Made by a program: the position numbers and the translations under genes. DNA of 64,000 nucleotides. Source: Abelmoschus esculentus (taxonomy: Eukaryota; Streptophyta; Magnoliopsida; Malvales; Malvaceae). The notes under the pieces were generated by a model, which saw only the letters and a program-made list of their open reading frames with translations, had not been told where the DNA came from and searched no databases. The stretch lies in assembly GCA_035048815.1 (NCBI GenBank), contig JAUCBN010000035.1:632501-696500 (forward strand). The letters run 5' to 3'. Within the stretch, counting starts at the first letter, position 1. Every line of letters starts with the position of its first letter. This document shows positions 36,738-47,711 of the stretch, piece after piece.

Positions 36738-36955
36738 GTGTTAGGATCCAGTTATATGATGTGAACGACATTCAATTTTACACTAAGTTTGGACTATTGA
36801 ATGATAATAATAAATATTAAGATTATTTTTTTTATTTTCTCAAAATGATAATCTTTATTTTTTTTATTGTAAATCTCATTGATTCATTTCTCTTATACAA
36901 TGGTAAGAGATTAGAATGAATTTTACACCATATAACTGAATTCTATCCCTATCTA
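36738..36955. mobile_element. Small MITE-like element with short inverted ends
   Basis: The left end GGATCCAGTTATATGATGTG and right end CACCATATAACTGAATTC are inverted relatives, each followed inward by an ATTCAATTTTAC/ATTTTACAC-type sequence. The borders and the target duplication are uncertain. Confidence 0.4.
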
Positions 36956-37912
36956 TCTACGATAACTTTTCTCACAAATTTGTATTAGTATAACTTTTCA
37001 CCCAAGTTGATAAATGAATCAGATATTCTCTCTTAAATTAGTATTAAAATTTATATATTTTTATCAACTCGCTTGTTGTCCTTCTAAATTGTTTATTTTT
37101 CTTTTATAAATATTATATTACTTTCGTGGTATAATAAAAGTTTAACAACACCTTGTTACTTTATGATATAATACAATTATCACATTGTTGTTTTGATCTA
37201 ATAGGCTGATTTGATTAAACTAAAATTTTAAATCCGAAGGGATTAAAATGATTGAATTATAACCAAAATGATATAATATTTACTTTTGAAACTAAACTAT
37301 TGATAAAAGTATTAAAACAACCAACGTTTATAATTTTTAGATACTAACTCAAAAAAAATGTCCAACTCAAATATCGAATATACGTTTAGGTCCGGATATT
37401 ATAATTTTTTAAAATTTATGTGTTTATACATATTATTGAATCACAAGCACGTCATATGCATGGAGATTCTAGCTAGTAGTGGTTGTTGGAACTAGGAGGT
37501 ATTGAATCAAGAGAAAGATCTTAATTTATAACAAATTCAATTCTATTTGTTTTCCATGGGGAGAGGTAGGTGGGGATAGTATGAGTGGAGAATAAATTCT
37601 TAAACAAATGGGGTATAAAATTATAAAATACTCAATATTTATTGTTCCCTATCACATGGGAAAGCCACCTACCGCTTTGAACTATGTGGGTGTCCACATG
37701 AATCAATTATGCAAGCCACGTGATTCTTTTTTAATAGATGGTGGCTACGGCATTCAATGGCAAGATATTTGATCATACGACTTGGTACTTGGAAAGTATG
37801 ATACGAGTTTAGTGAACGAGTGTACGAGGTGTAGTATACGAATACGGTGATGTCTTGATATTTGATTTATTGGTCGATTGAATTGGATCGAGTATATTGA
37901 TGGGTAGGTTTC

Positions 37913-37920
37913 TATATAAA
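37913..37920 (+). promoter_or_regulatory. Probable TATA box of dioxygenase copy 2
   Basis: TATATAAA, followed by GGGAGAAAG, lies 101 bases before the ATG. It corresponds in position and flanking sequence to the TATA box of copy 1. Confidence 0.7.
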
Positions 37921-38020
37921 GGGAGAAAGATTAGTCAGTCCAAGCATCATTCACCTCCGAAATCAAAGTTCTTAGTCATTGTTGAGAGGAGAGTGACATT
38001 CAGTTTTGAGGGGAAAGAAA

Positions 38021-39208
38021 ATGGTTGTCACGGCAAGTGCAGCACCAGCTGAGTCCAATTATGACCGGAAAACTGAGTTGATGGCTATCGACAGATCGAA
38101 ATCCGGGATTAAGGGACTCGTTGATGCTGGCTTAGCTAAGCTCCCTCGAGTTTTCGTGCATGATCACTTGGATCTTACGATCAAATCAGGGCCTCCTCCT
38201 GTTGGTGTTCATATCCCGATTATCGACTTTGAGGGTGTAAACACTGATTCCGTTCGACGTGCTGAGATAATCGACGAAATACGAAATGCTTGTATGAAAT
38301 GGGGATTCTTTCAGCTCGTTAACCATGGAATTCCCGTTGCTACTCTGGAAGAGATGATCAACGGGATCCGTCGGTTCAACGAGCAAGATCCCGAGGCCAA
38401 AGAACAACTCTATTCTCGAGAGGAATCGAAAAAGGTGACATTCAATACTAAGATCGACATGTCCCAAGCTTTGGCTGCCTACTGGAGGGATACCCTCACT
38501 TGTGTCATGGCCCCTAATCCCCCTGCGTCCGAGGAAATCCCCGAAGCTTGTAGGGACATATTGCTCGACTACACCAAAAATGTCATGGACTTGGGGCATA
38601 CCCTTTTCGAGTTGCTATCCGAATCACTCGGCTTAAATCCGAACCACCTCAAGGACATCGGTTGCACCGAGGGACTCTACGTAATGGGACATTATTCCCC
38701 AGCATGCCCCGAACCCGAACTCACAATGGGGACCGGCATCCATACCGACAGCGGCTTCCTCACCGTGCTTCTCCAAGACCAAATTGGTGGCCTCCAAGTC
38801 CTACATGACAACCAATGGATCGATGTGACCCCAATTCCCGGAGCTCTTATAATAAACCTCGGAGATTTTCTACAAGTCAGTCAATGTTTCCCCATTAATT
38901 AATCAACTTGTCCAAATTACCGTTATTCACTAATTAACCTGTTTTTACAGCTTATCTCAAACGATAAGTACATCAGCGTGTACCACAGGGTGTTGGCGAG
39001 AAACATCGGTCCGAGGATATCCATTGCTAGCTTCTTCCGAACATACATTCAGCCGGAGAACGAGTTGAGAATGTACGGTCCGATTAAGGAATTGTTGTCG
39101 GAAGACAATCCTCCGATCTACAAGGAGACTAACGTGGTAGATTATTTCAAATTCAAGCACGTTAAAGGTGTTGAAGGGACCTCCGCTCTAGCACATTTCA
39201 AGCTCTGA
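38021..39208 (+). CDS. 2-oxoglutarate/Fe(II)-dependent dioxygenase, ACC-oxidase-homolog type, copy 2
   Basis: Two exons, 38021-38875 and 38951-39208, are separated by a 75-bp GT-AG intron and give 370 aa, the same exon sizes as copy 1. The start is ATG at 38021; the open frame reaches a TTG five codons upstream that is not used in copy 1. The protein differs from copy 1 at only about 15-20 positions. Catalytic residues are intact: NHG at 101-103, H241/D243 (HTDS), H297 and R307-x-S309. The two genes form a recent tandem duplicate pair, and their similarity extends into the 5' leader and TATA region. The substrate is unknown. In Arabidopsis two dioxygenases of this type flank ATL1 near CRY2, as here. 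Confidence 0.93.
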
Positions 39209-41666
39209 AAAACTTTAAATATTTCATGTATCGAAGTTTTTTTGTTTTGCTCTTTAGTTGGACCTTCAAGATTTGCTTTCTTACGTGTCAATAATTTAAT
39301 TCCCATCTCAGGGAATTAATGACCTACTCAAGGTATCTTGTGCTGTTTTGTTTCTATTTCTGGACTAAATTATAAATCCGTATTTGCTTGGGAATCTATT
39401 TTCAATTTTGAATGAAACTTAGTGGATTTTATTTATTTTTAACATAGATTACTAGCATAATTTAAATTAATATTTCATGATAATTATTAAAATAAATCCG
39501 ATAATTAATTTTTATTCTTTTAATTCATATAAGATATATGCATTTATTATAGATTAAAATAAAGACGATTATCATATTATTTAAGTCTCGTGATTCAAGT
39601 CTAGTCGATTGTTACGAGGGTGATCGAATTTTTAAAGCCAAATTTGGTACATTAGTTATTTTATTTCAAAGAAACCATGATTATATCCGGTGGTGTCTTC
39701 CCTTCCACAGCCATGACTTCAATGATTCCTGTTGATCTGTCGAAATTTACAGCCAACTGTTCTAGACTCGATGCTTATGGAATCCAATAATTACGTGAAA
39801 TGGGGAGGTATGGGACTCGAAACAAACAGCCACAAACGGGCCTGAGTCATAAGCCATTCGGGCCATTCCAAAGAGCCATTATCTGAGGCTATTGGTCTTC
39901 AACCAAGCCACCTAGGCTCCCTCGGATGTCGTAAAGGGTGAAGAATAGTGTTCCACGGGTAAATCGTCTCTCTCTTTCTCGCATATCTTTTTATCTCTCT
40001 GTTTCAAATCAAAAGGTTTAGTATAAGATTTAAGATTATAAATTATAGTTAAGGTTTAGAAAATTAGAGGTACGGTGTATTTTTTAAGAGTAAAGTGTAG
40101 GTTTTAGGATATAGAAAATAAAAATTAGGGTTTAAAATGTATTTTTTTTAAATTTTTAACAGGATGCATAAAAAGAAGCATGATAAAGAGACAAAAAATC
40201 TTTACTCACTACTGTTTAACAGAATCATGTCAGTTTGACCAAACATTCGAAACAACCGAAAAAACTAATATCAGAAATAAATCTTTCTCAACAAAGATAA
40301 ATTTAAAATTTTATATTATGAGTACGAAATTTTATTTCCGAATTATATTATCTTTATGTAATATTTCTTCATCCAAATCAACCCAACATCCCACAATCCC
40401 CCCAGGGTTTGCCTCAGTTATCTCAATCTTTGCCCATACTTGCAAGCACATGGGGTGAAGAAAACAAAGGGTTGGATTGGGTCATATTGTTCTTTCCACA
40501 TTTTAAACACACACTAGTGTGCAAGACAAGCAATATATTTTTTTATAAGACTAAGGGCATATATGTATTTACGTAAAATATAGAGACTAATAGCAGAAAT
40601 TGACTTAATAAATTTAAGGACAGTTTTTTTTTCAGTCAGAATCGAGATTTTAAAATTTAAAAGGTAAAGTAATTAAAAACGATTAAATTATAATATAGAG
40701 ACTAAACCGCACCACTTATGAATAGTTTAGGGACTAATTGAAGAATTTGACCATCAAAGCAATGGGGATTTTTTTTATATTTTATTATTTATTTTATGAA
40801 TCTATTTGCCTTTTTTTTTTCAACAGTCTGTCACTAGAAATGTTGAAACATTGTGCTGCAGAAGTTTTAAAATTTTCCGGTTATGGAAAATGAGTAGTAA
40901 ACCCTTTGACTTAAAAAAGTATTTTTTTTAAATACAGTTTGTTCGTGTTCTTTTATATCATCTATTTAAATATAATATTTTTAATATAAAAAATAATAAA
41001 TATAAATAAATATATAAATAAATTTAATTAAACATACACAAATTTTTTATAGTGTTCGTTTATTTAATTAAACGTTTATTTGTTTACAGGCCTAACCATA
41101 ACCAACTTAAGTGCAAACCATATATTCCTACTTCAACCACCGTAACATTATTAGCAATGGAAGTTGGTAGCTGTCGGATTATCTGTACTAAATTGAAGAC
41201 AGTCCTCTTCTGTCATTTTTTAATAAGTTCATATTTTATTTGTATTTGTATTTAATTCTTACACGACTTAAAATAACATGATTTTTTAATAGCATCCATG
41301 TCTCTTATTTCAAAGCAAAAGTAAACTAAATTAACAAAAAAAAAAAACTTTATAAAACGGATGTGGTTGTTTAAGCCATCAATAATGATGGTTTTAATCA
41401 TAGTTGTGTATAAATCCAAGTCATTAAAAATATATAAAATTTCGATCCAAATAATCTATTTGTAAGGTATGTTTATATTATTTAAATGATAAAAATATAT
41501 TATCTTAAGATCATAATATATACTCATATATATGTCCCGTAGAGACATTCTAATATAATATATATTTTTTTGATATATAGTTTTTTTAAATGGAAGATCT
41601 CTGTCGCAAGTACTCACAAATTAGCCTCTATGTTCAAAAACGAAAGAGAACCCTAAAACTCTGATT
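39209..41666. other. Intergenic between dioxygenase copy 2 and the ATL gene; repeat relics
   Basis: It holds the 3' UTR of copy 2, a dispersed repeat with TAGGGT-like sequence (about 40020-40160, listed separately) and a hAT-like end at about 40935-41092 (GTTCGTTTATTTAATTAAAC ... TTTACAGGCCTAAC). No gene was seen; the frames at 40180-40458 and 41052-41255 are not convincing. Confidence 0.5.
40015..40160 (+). repeat. Dispersed repeat with degenerate TTTAGGG-like units, copy 2
   Basis: It shares ATTAGAGGTACGGTGTATTT..GAGTAAAGTGTAGGTTTTAGGATATAGAAAATAAA-like order (given in pieces) with copy 3 at 43430-43545 and with part of copy 1 at 22921-23030. The common core is GGATATAGAAAATAAA. Confidence 0.5.
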
Positions 41667-42707
41667 TTAAGGCTCCAAATGAACAGGTAAAAGTGCATGT
41701 TTGGACCCTCTGTTATGACCAAAAGAGAAAAAAGACCTCTTCACTCTGCTGCTACTGCAACCTTCAATGGGGATAACCTCGCTCGCTTGCTGCCGGTCAC
41801 GGTTCGATCTTTTGGCTTCTTGAACGGCTAAAAACAGCTGCCGATCTGCTGATGAATCCATTGAAATAGACCTTCTTACCGGCTGAATTGCAAATTGTTC
41901 ATCTTTGTCTCTAATGTCAAGGCATTCATCTCCCATGCTTGTCCCCTTAGGGAACTTCCTTGCTTTCTTGTGAAACAATCTTTGGTCCAATTTGCACGGT
42001 GAAGGACTAATTGAATGAGTCGATAACTCCGAATCCGATCTTTCTTGTGCACCAAGCAACGTTTGATGAGTGGAACGACTATGGTTGTTGTCATTACCTA
42101 TTTCGATCACCATGAAATCTTCATCATTATTAATGATGGTCTCGGCGTATGGATTCGGAGCAACGATGGGGGCAACTAGGAACCGACCGTGGCTCGAGAC
42201 ACTCGTTCGACAGACCGGACAATTCGCATTGTTTTGAAGCCAAACATCGATGCAATCGATGTGGAAAACATGGCTGAAATTCGGTATCATCCTCAGCTTC
42301 TCATCATCCTCGAACTCGTTCAGGCAAACAGCGCATTCGCAAAAGCTTGTCTCTTTCATAGCCTTACTGAACCGACATATCGGGATTTGCCTTATGACGG
42401 ATTCATGGAGCCCTCCGTGTGGTCGTTTCCTTTCCCGCGAGTACGCCATAAAAGGGTCTTCCTGTCGTCTTCCGGACAACGAGAATCGCCTCAAAAGACC
42501 AATTCCTTGCCAATTCAGACGACACTTTAAGACGAAGATGTAATAGCTGAGTAACAAGAAGGCTGTTGCTAGAATCCCCAGCACGGAAATGGTTATGATG
42601 GGGAAGCTTGTGTCGGACGAATGGGAATGAAACCCCAAGATCGAGTTCCCTGGACTTGTAGTCGGTGAAAGAGCTTGTAACAAGCTGGTTTTTCTTACAA
42701 GATCCAT
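41667..42707 (-). CDS. ATL-type RING-H2 protein, ATL1-like, with one RING metal ligand replaced
   Basis: This intronless gene encodes 346 aa, with ATG at 42707. ATL proteins are membrane-anchored E3 ubiquitin ligases. The order is a Ser-rich N-terminus, one transmembrane helix (about residues 36-60, PIITISVLGILATAFLLL), a basic stretch, a GLD-like motif (GGLHESVIRQIPI, 98-110), then the RING-H2 domain (125-166) and a long Ser/basic tail. The RING has C125, C128, H146, H149, C152, C163 and C166 with the canonical spacing. The third ligand position, 144, is Phe (IPNFSHVFH) where the family has Cys. The codon TTC (plus-strand 42276-42278) is one base from TGC. If the sequence is right, zinc site 2... 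ligand geometry is damaged and ligase activity may be lost. The position next to dioxygenases and CRY2 suits ATL1 (At1g04360). Confidence 0.9.
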   Translation of the reverse strand: MDLVRKTSLLQALSPTTSPGNSILGFHSHSSDTSFPIITISVLGILATAFLLLSYYIFVLKCRLNWQGIGLLRRFSLSGRRQEDPFMAYSRERKRPHGGLHESVIRQIPICRFSKAMKETSFCECAVCLNEFEDDEKLRMIPNFSHVFHIDCIDVWLQNNANCPVCRTSVSSHGRFLVAPIVAPNPYAETIINNDEDFMVIEIGNDNNHSRSTHQTLLGAQERSDSELSTHSISPSPCKLDQRLFHKKARKFPKGTSMGDECLDIRDKDEQFAIQPVRRSISMDSSADRQLFLAVQEAKRSNRDRQQASEVIPIEGCSSSRVKRSFFSFGHNRGSKHALLPVHLEP

Positions 42708-42960
42708 TGAAAAAAAACAGGTTTTTTCAGATACTTTCAGAGAAAAGGGTTTACTTAGATCCCGTTATATGCTTGGAATCCATTGAAACATCGACAAAAA
42801 CAAGTATTGAATTGGTTGAAGATAGGTTTGGCAACAGAGACTGATGAGGGGGAGAACATGGAGAAGAGAGGAAGAAACCAGGCAGACTATAAATGAGGGA
42901 GGTGTCTAATGGGGACAAGAAAAAAGGATACATTATATATCGAATTAAATGAAAAATGTG

Positions 42961-43076
42961 GCATGAATCATATTATCTTAGTGATTAAAATAACGATTAT
43001 TATTTTTGAAGGTTACAAGTTTGAACATCAATAATATTAATATAATAATTTAGTGATTAATATTTAATGGTTGAGA
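42961..43076 (+). mobile_element. tRNA-like SINE, copy D
   Basis: It has GCATGAATCATATTATCTTAG, then GGTTACAAGTTTGAACATC as the B-box region, then AATAATATTAATATAATAAT and TTAGTGATTAATATTTAATG. This is the same order as copies A, B and C. Confidence 0.55.
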
Positions 43077-43429
43077 GTATATTTTAGAACAACGAAAATA
43101 TTTAAGTTTGAGATTTAACTCTTATACTCTAATTTTATTAATTTTAAATATGTTATTTTGAATTTTAAAATTTTAATTTTGACTAATAAATAGAAAATAA
43201 TTGTAAACTAAGGGAAAACTTTAATACAAGATTCTAAATCTAAGATTTAACCATAAAAAAACTTAGACATTAGTACAAGAACAGATATAAGAATTTAACC
43301 ATAAAAAACTTTTCAAAAGCAGAGGACGTAGTGGGTAAATTTGCCATAAGTTTACACGAGAAGTGTGGGGTGAAAATCATCTACTTCTTTTCATGTTTTA
43401 TTTTAAATTAGAGAGTTTCAGTTTCAAAG

Positions 43430-43545
43430 TTAAAGGATATAATTAGGGTTTAAAAAATTAAAGGTAGAATGTATTTTTAGAGTATAAGGTTCGGGGTTTA
43501 GGATATAGAAAATAAAGATTAGAGTTAAGATTATATTTTTAAAAA
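43430..43545 (+). repeat. Dispersed repeat with TTTAGGG-like units, copy 3
   Basis: TTAGGGTTTAAAAAATTAAA is followed by GGTAGAATGTATTT, GAGTATAAGGTTCGGGGTTT and GGATATAGAAAATAAA. It parallels copy 2 at 40015-40160 nearly base for base over the core. Confidence 0.55.
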
Positions 43546-44263
43546 AAGGTAAAAAAAAATAAAAAGATGGACTATAAAGAGAAATAAATTTTTAAAAAGT
43601 TTGACTTTGAAAAAAAGTTGCTTCAGAATTTCGGTGTCTTGATTATTGAAATTATTTTATTACCAAAAATATTATTTGATTAAATTGATAAATCAATGAA
43701 TAGCAGTTACGGTAAATTTATTAAAATATGACAATTATTTTTATCTTTAAAAAATATAGTATCTTTTATATAAAAATAAGTCGGATCAAACATTTATCAT
43801 CTTTAAATAATAAATAATTTTTAATTAAAATATTTAAAATTAAAAAGTATAAATATTAACTTTGAATAGTATTTTACTTCATCAAATCGAAGTATTTTTT
43901 ATCACATTTATCATTTTTTTAATTTAAAAAGTAAGATGAACAATATACAAACAATGAAATCAAAAAAATTATCGATTTAATTTTTATTAGAACAAATATT
44001 ATAATTTTAAGAATAATCTATATATTTTTTGAAAAATAAAATCAAATATATATATATATATATGAAAAGTTGCCTGCAGGTACGGGGAATAGAAATTTTG
44101 GGAGTAAAAATCGAATTGATTGGCCCACCACAATCAATGATAGTTTAACGTATGTATCAAGTTAGGGGACCAATAATATCAATTTTAAAACTTTTATTGA
44201 ATATAAAAGAATATTTAAATTTAAATTAATATAAATTTATGAATATTTATATAATAAATTATT

Positions 44264-44939
44264 GGTATAAAGATAATTTTAACCCTTAACGTTTATAATT
44301 TTTATCGTTTTGATCTCTATTTTTTTTTCAGATAAATTTAGCCCTTAACCTATATTTTTTTTATAAATAACTTGTTTTTTAACTATCATTATAATTGGAC
44401 CGTTAAAAATTTAACGATGATGACATATCATATGCATATAATAATATATTTTAAAAGACATGACATTTAACCTATCAAATATATATATATGAAATATAAT
44501 TTTATTCTAATATAAAATATAAAACAATTAAAATTTAAATAAAATATTAAAAATTAATTAATTCTAAAATAAAAGGTTACTAAACATTCTCAACTTTAAT
44601 TACTAGAATCAAAGTCTTATCTTAAAATTAATTAATTTTGAATTTTTCGTAGTTAGGGTTGAGAATGTTTATTAGTATTTTATTTTAGAATTATTTTTTA
44701 ATATTTTATTTGAATTTTAATTGTTTTATATTTTATATTAGAATAAAATTATATTCTATACATATATGTATTTGATAGATTAGATGTCATATTATTTAAA
44801 ATATATTATCATATGCATATGATATGTCATCATTGTTAGATTTTTAACGGTCCAATTATTATGGTAGTTAAAAAAACAAATTGTAAAAAAGATATTACCT
44901 AAATTTATAAACATTAAGGGTTAAAATTATCTTTATACC
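44264..44939. mobile_element. Mutator-like (MULE) MITE: 676-bp near-perfect hairpin with exact 9-bp target duplication
   Basis: The ends are GGTATAAAGATAATTTTAAC and its inverse ..AATTATCTTTATACC. The two halves (about 44264-44600 and 44645-44939) are inverted copies through almost their whole length. For example, the left TCTAATATAAAATATAAAAC matches the right TTTTATATTTTATATTAGA in mirrored order, and the left GATGATGACATATCATATGC matches the right CATATGATATGTCATCAT. A short non-palindromic loop sits near 44600-44645. The 9-mer TAAATTATT directly flanks both sides (44255-44263 and 44940-44948), as expected from a Mutator-family transposase. There is no coding capacity. Confidence 0.85.
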
Positions 44940-44948
44940 TAAATTATT

Positions 44949-47711
44949 TAAATTTAAAATTCAAGTATAACGTTTTTTCATTGTTGTATATTTTTTATTC
45001 AAGACCGCAAAATATTACCTAATTAGATTAATTGTTTAACTGTCGTGTTTTTCAATAACCAATTGTATATGATTTATTGGTCAAACCTTAATCAGATTTT
45101 ATAAAGATTTATTATAAGATAATTTTTCTAATTCAGTTTTTTATTTATAATATTAAGAGCCAAACCTTTAATTTTATTTGAAAAACTTAATTATTAATTT
45201 TTATTTAATATTATTATTTGTAAATAATTAAAATAAATAAATAAGTTGGAGATGATTAAAAGTATTGAATCATTTGTTTAAACTACTATTAAATTAATAC
45301 TCTTTTTGTCCCATAAATATTCTCTTTTATTAATTTTTTAGGTCAAACTTTTTTAACTTTAACTCTTGATTATTTAAAATTTATTATTGATAAAAATATA
45401 AAAAATATATATTTTAAAAATTTCTAATCGAATAAATTTTAAATATATAATTTATAAAATTTAATTATTTAAAATATTTAATATAATTATAATCAAACTT
45501 TAAATAATTAATTTTTAAAAAATCAATAAAAAATATTATTATTTTTTTTTTTTACGGAAGGAGTATTTAACATTAAACTTAAATACGATCCCTCCCTTTT
45601 CAACTTGTATGTAAAAACGTTAGTCCAGATTCAACAAGACAGTAAAAGGAACAGAACCGACCGTCTTATCGTATATTTGCGTGTCGACGAGGGAGAGAAA
45701 CATGTTTTTTCTTTAGTCAACGATTGTGAGCCCCAAGAACAAGGGGAAAGTCATCGGTCTGTATAGGATTTACCAGTCCAACACAATGATATATTTATTT
45801 GATGTAAAACATTTTCAAAGTTAATTTCAGCTCCGACAGTTTCCCTTCCATCAGTGTTACGACAAGGTTACCTCAGACTTGCCTTAAACTTTATAAAAAG
45901 AAAATAATCTTGTGGTCTCTTTTATTTATTTTTATTTTTTGAATAATACTGATAATTTATTAATAAATAAAGATGGATAAAAATATAAAAAAAAAACATG
46001 GAAAACAGAAATCTAAAAAATTTAGAATAATGCGAAAAAAAAAAACGACAATAAAATTGGAAATTATCTTCATTTCGAAACCAATAAACTATCATCTGTG
46101 TTCGATACTCTTTGATAAAAATAAAAAATTTACTGACAAACAGAGAATGAATATATCGATCGGATGAGTGTGATTAGTTTACGATAAAACTAATCTTGTA
46201 AATATTTGTATATTAGTATTGGTTTGCAATCATTTACATGTTTTAGTAAAATCTCGTGCACTTCAATGATTTTTTATATCACTAATTAATATGATTAATT
46301 AATTTTAGTTTTGTATTTTTTCTTATAATTTTTACATATTTTCTCTTTATTTAATAAAATAAATGGATATTATTTGTAAAAAAATTACTCCACTGTTGTA
46401 ACTGTGTGGTCAAATTCATCGAACAACATTCTAAAACATGTACTAAATGCAATAGATAAAAGATTTATTTTTAAAAAATATTAAATAAGTGAAAAAAATT
46501 AAGGGTAAGCCGCGGTTGTCTTTCCCCACGTAAATTCATCTCCGTCAATGATTTTATTAATAATTTTATTTTATTAATAATATATACGATATAAAATTAT
46601 TGATAAAATATATGACGACACATAAAAATAAGGGTGAACATTCGAGCTAGTCGAATCTAGTCAAAAAATTGAGTTATTCAAGTAAAATCATCATATTTTA
46701 CAATTTGATTTTTTTAAAAAAATTGAATCTAGTTGATTCGATTTTTTAAATTTATAAATTTTAATTGTATTTTTTATAATACTATAATATAATTTGATTC
46801 TAACTTAAACGAGTTTCAGTTTATATCCACATACATATTTTTTCGTATTATATTTTACACATGTAAATAAGATTTTGAATTATTATTATCAATAGTAGTA
46901 ATATCATAAATACATTAGATATGAATAAGTTATTTCATTAAATTATGATTCTCGTTAAATTTTTTTTTATTTAAATAAAACTAAGATAAAAAAATTAAGA
47001 TAAATTAAATAAAAATTAAAAAATATAATATAAAAGATATAAATAAAAACTGTATTAAATAAAATAAAAAAAATAATTTAAAAATCATCTTATTATAAAA
47101 AGTTTAAAGGATATTAATAAAAAATATAACTGATATAAAACTGAAAAAATATAATTATAAAGATTAAATATGTGATTAGATCTTAAAATTTTATAAATTA
47201 TTTAAAAAATTAAAAAATTTAAAATTTAAAAATTTATGCAAGTCTTTTATCAAAACAAACCTAGAATAATTATTATAATTTAATTTTAAAATTACACATT
47301 TTCGTACCACATATTCTTATTTATTTATGTAATCTAAATGTAATTTTTTAATTAAAATCACATAAGAATATTTTTCACCATCTTTCCCATTTTATCACAT
47401 TGGAATGATGCCAAATAACTCCTCATAATGTTTAACTCGAAGGTACGCACCTAAGAATTTTTAACGATACTTGTATTAATGATAATTTATATATTTTTTA
47501 ATAAAATATACTTTTATCAAATATAAAGTAATTGAATTAACATATATATATATATATTACATTTCTTTGTTTGAAATCTGTAATCAAGACTGGAAAGATA
47601 TATTATAATCTCTAATCAGTTCTTATTTGTACAGTGAACTATTGATTTCGTGGGTGGATTATGTCGATACTAATGCTCATAGCTTGGTTTGCGCTCGTGC
47701 GGAGGTTCGTC
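44949..47711. other. Intergenic, AT-rich; no gene seen
   Basis: About 46620-46760 starts GGGTGAACATTCGAGC as some hAT-type MITEs do, but no matching end was found. A (TA)n run lies near 47542-47558. The frame at 45973-46167 is Lys-rich low-complexity. Confidence 0.5.

Larger units (their letters stand above)
33011..37912. other. Intergenic between the two dioxygenase copies; transposon relics, no gene seen
   Basis: It holds the 3' UTR of copy 1, a SINE copy (33257-33345), two small inverted-repeat elements (34660-34885 and about 36738-36955), a (TTTTA)n run at about 34333-34368 and otherwise AT-rich sequence. Short open frames around 35036-35356 are low-complexity and not convincing. The tandem duplication of the dioxygenase genes was followed by insertion-driven growth of this spacer. 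Confidence 0.55.
42708..44263. other. Intergenic; SINE copy and dispersed repeat
   Basis: About 42708-42930 is likely the 5' UTR and promoter of the ATL gene. A SINE copy (42961-43076) and a TAGGGT-type dispersed repeat (43430-43545) are listed separately. An (AT)n run lies near 44047-44063. No gene was seen. Confidence 0.55.

Noticed and set aside
38006..38020. Five-codon extension of dioxygenase copy 2
   Set aside because: It starts at TTG inside the 5' leader; copy 1 begins at the aligned ATG (38021 equivalent).
31797..39208. Assigning the dioxygenases to a named step such as gossypol biosynthesis
   Set aside because: The sequence supports only the family (DOXC, ACC-oxidase-homolog type); the substrate cannot be read from it.
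42189..42543. Plus-strand frames over the ATL gene
   Set aside because: They are antisense to the RING-H2 coding sequence and have no domain of their own.
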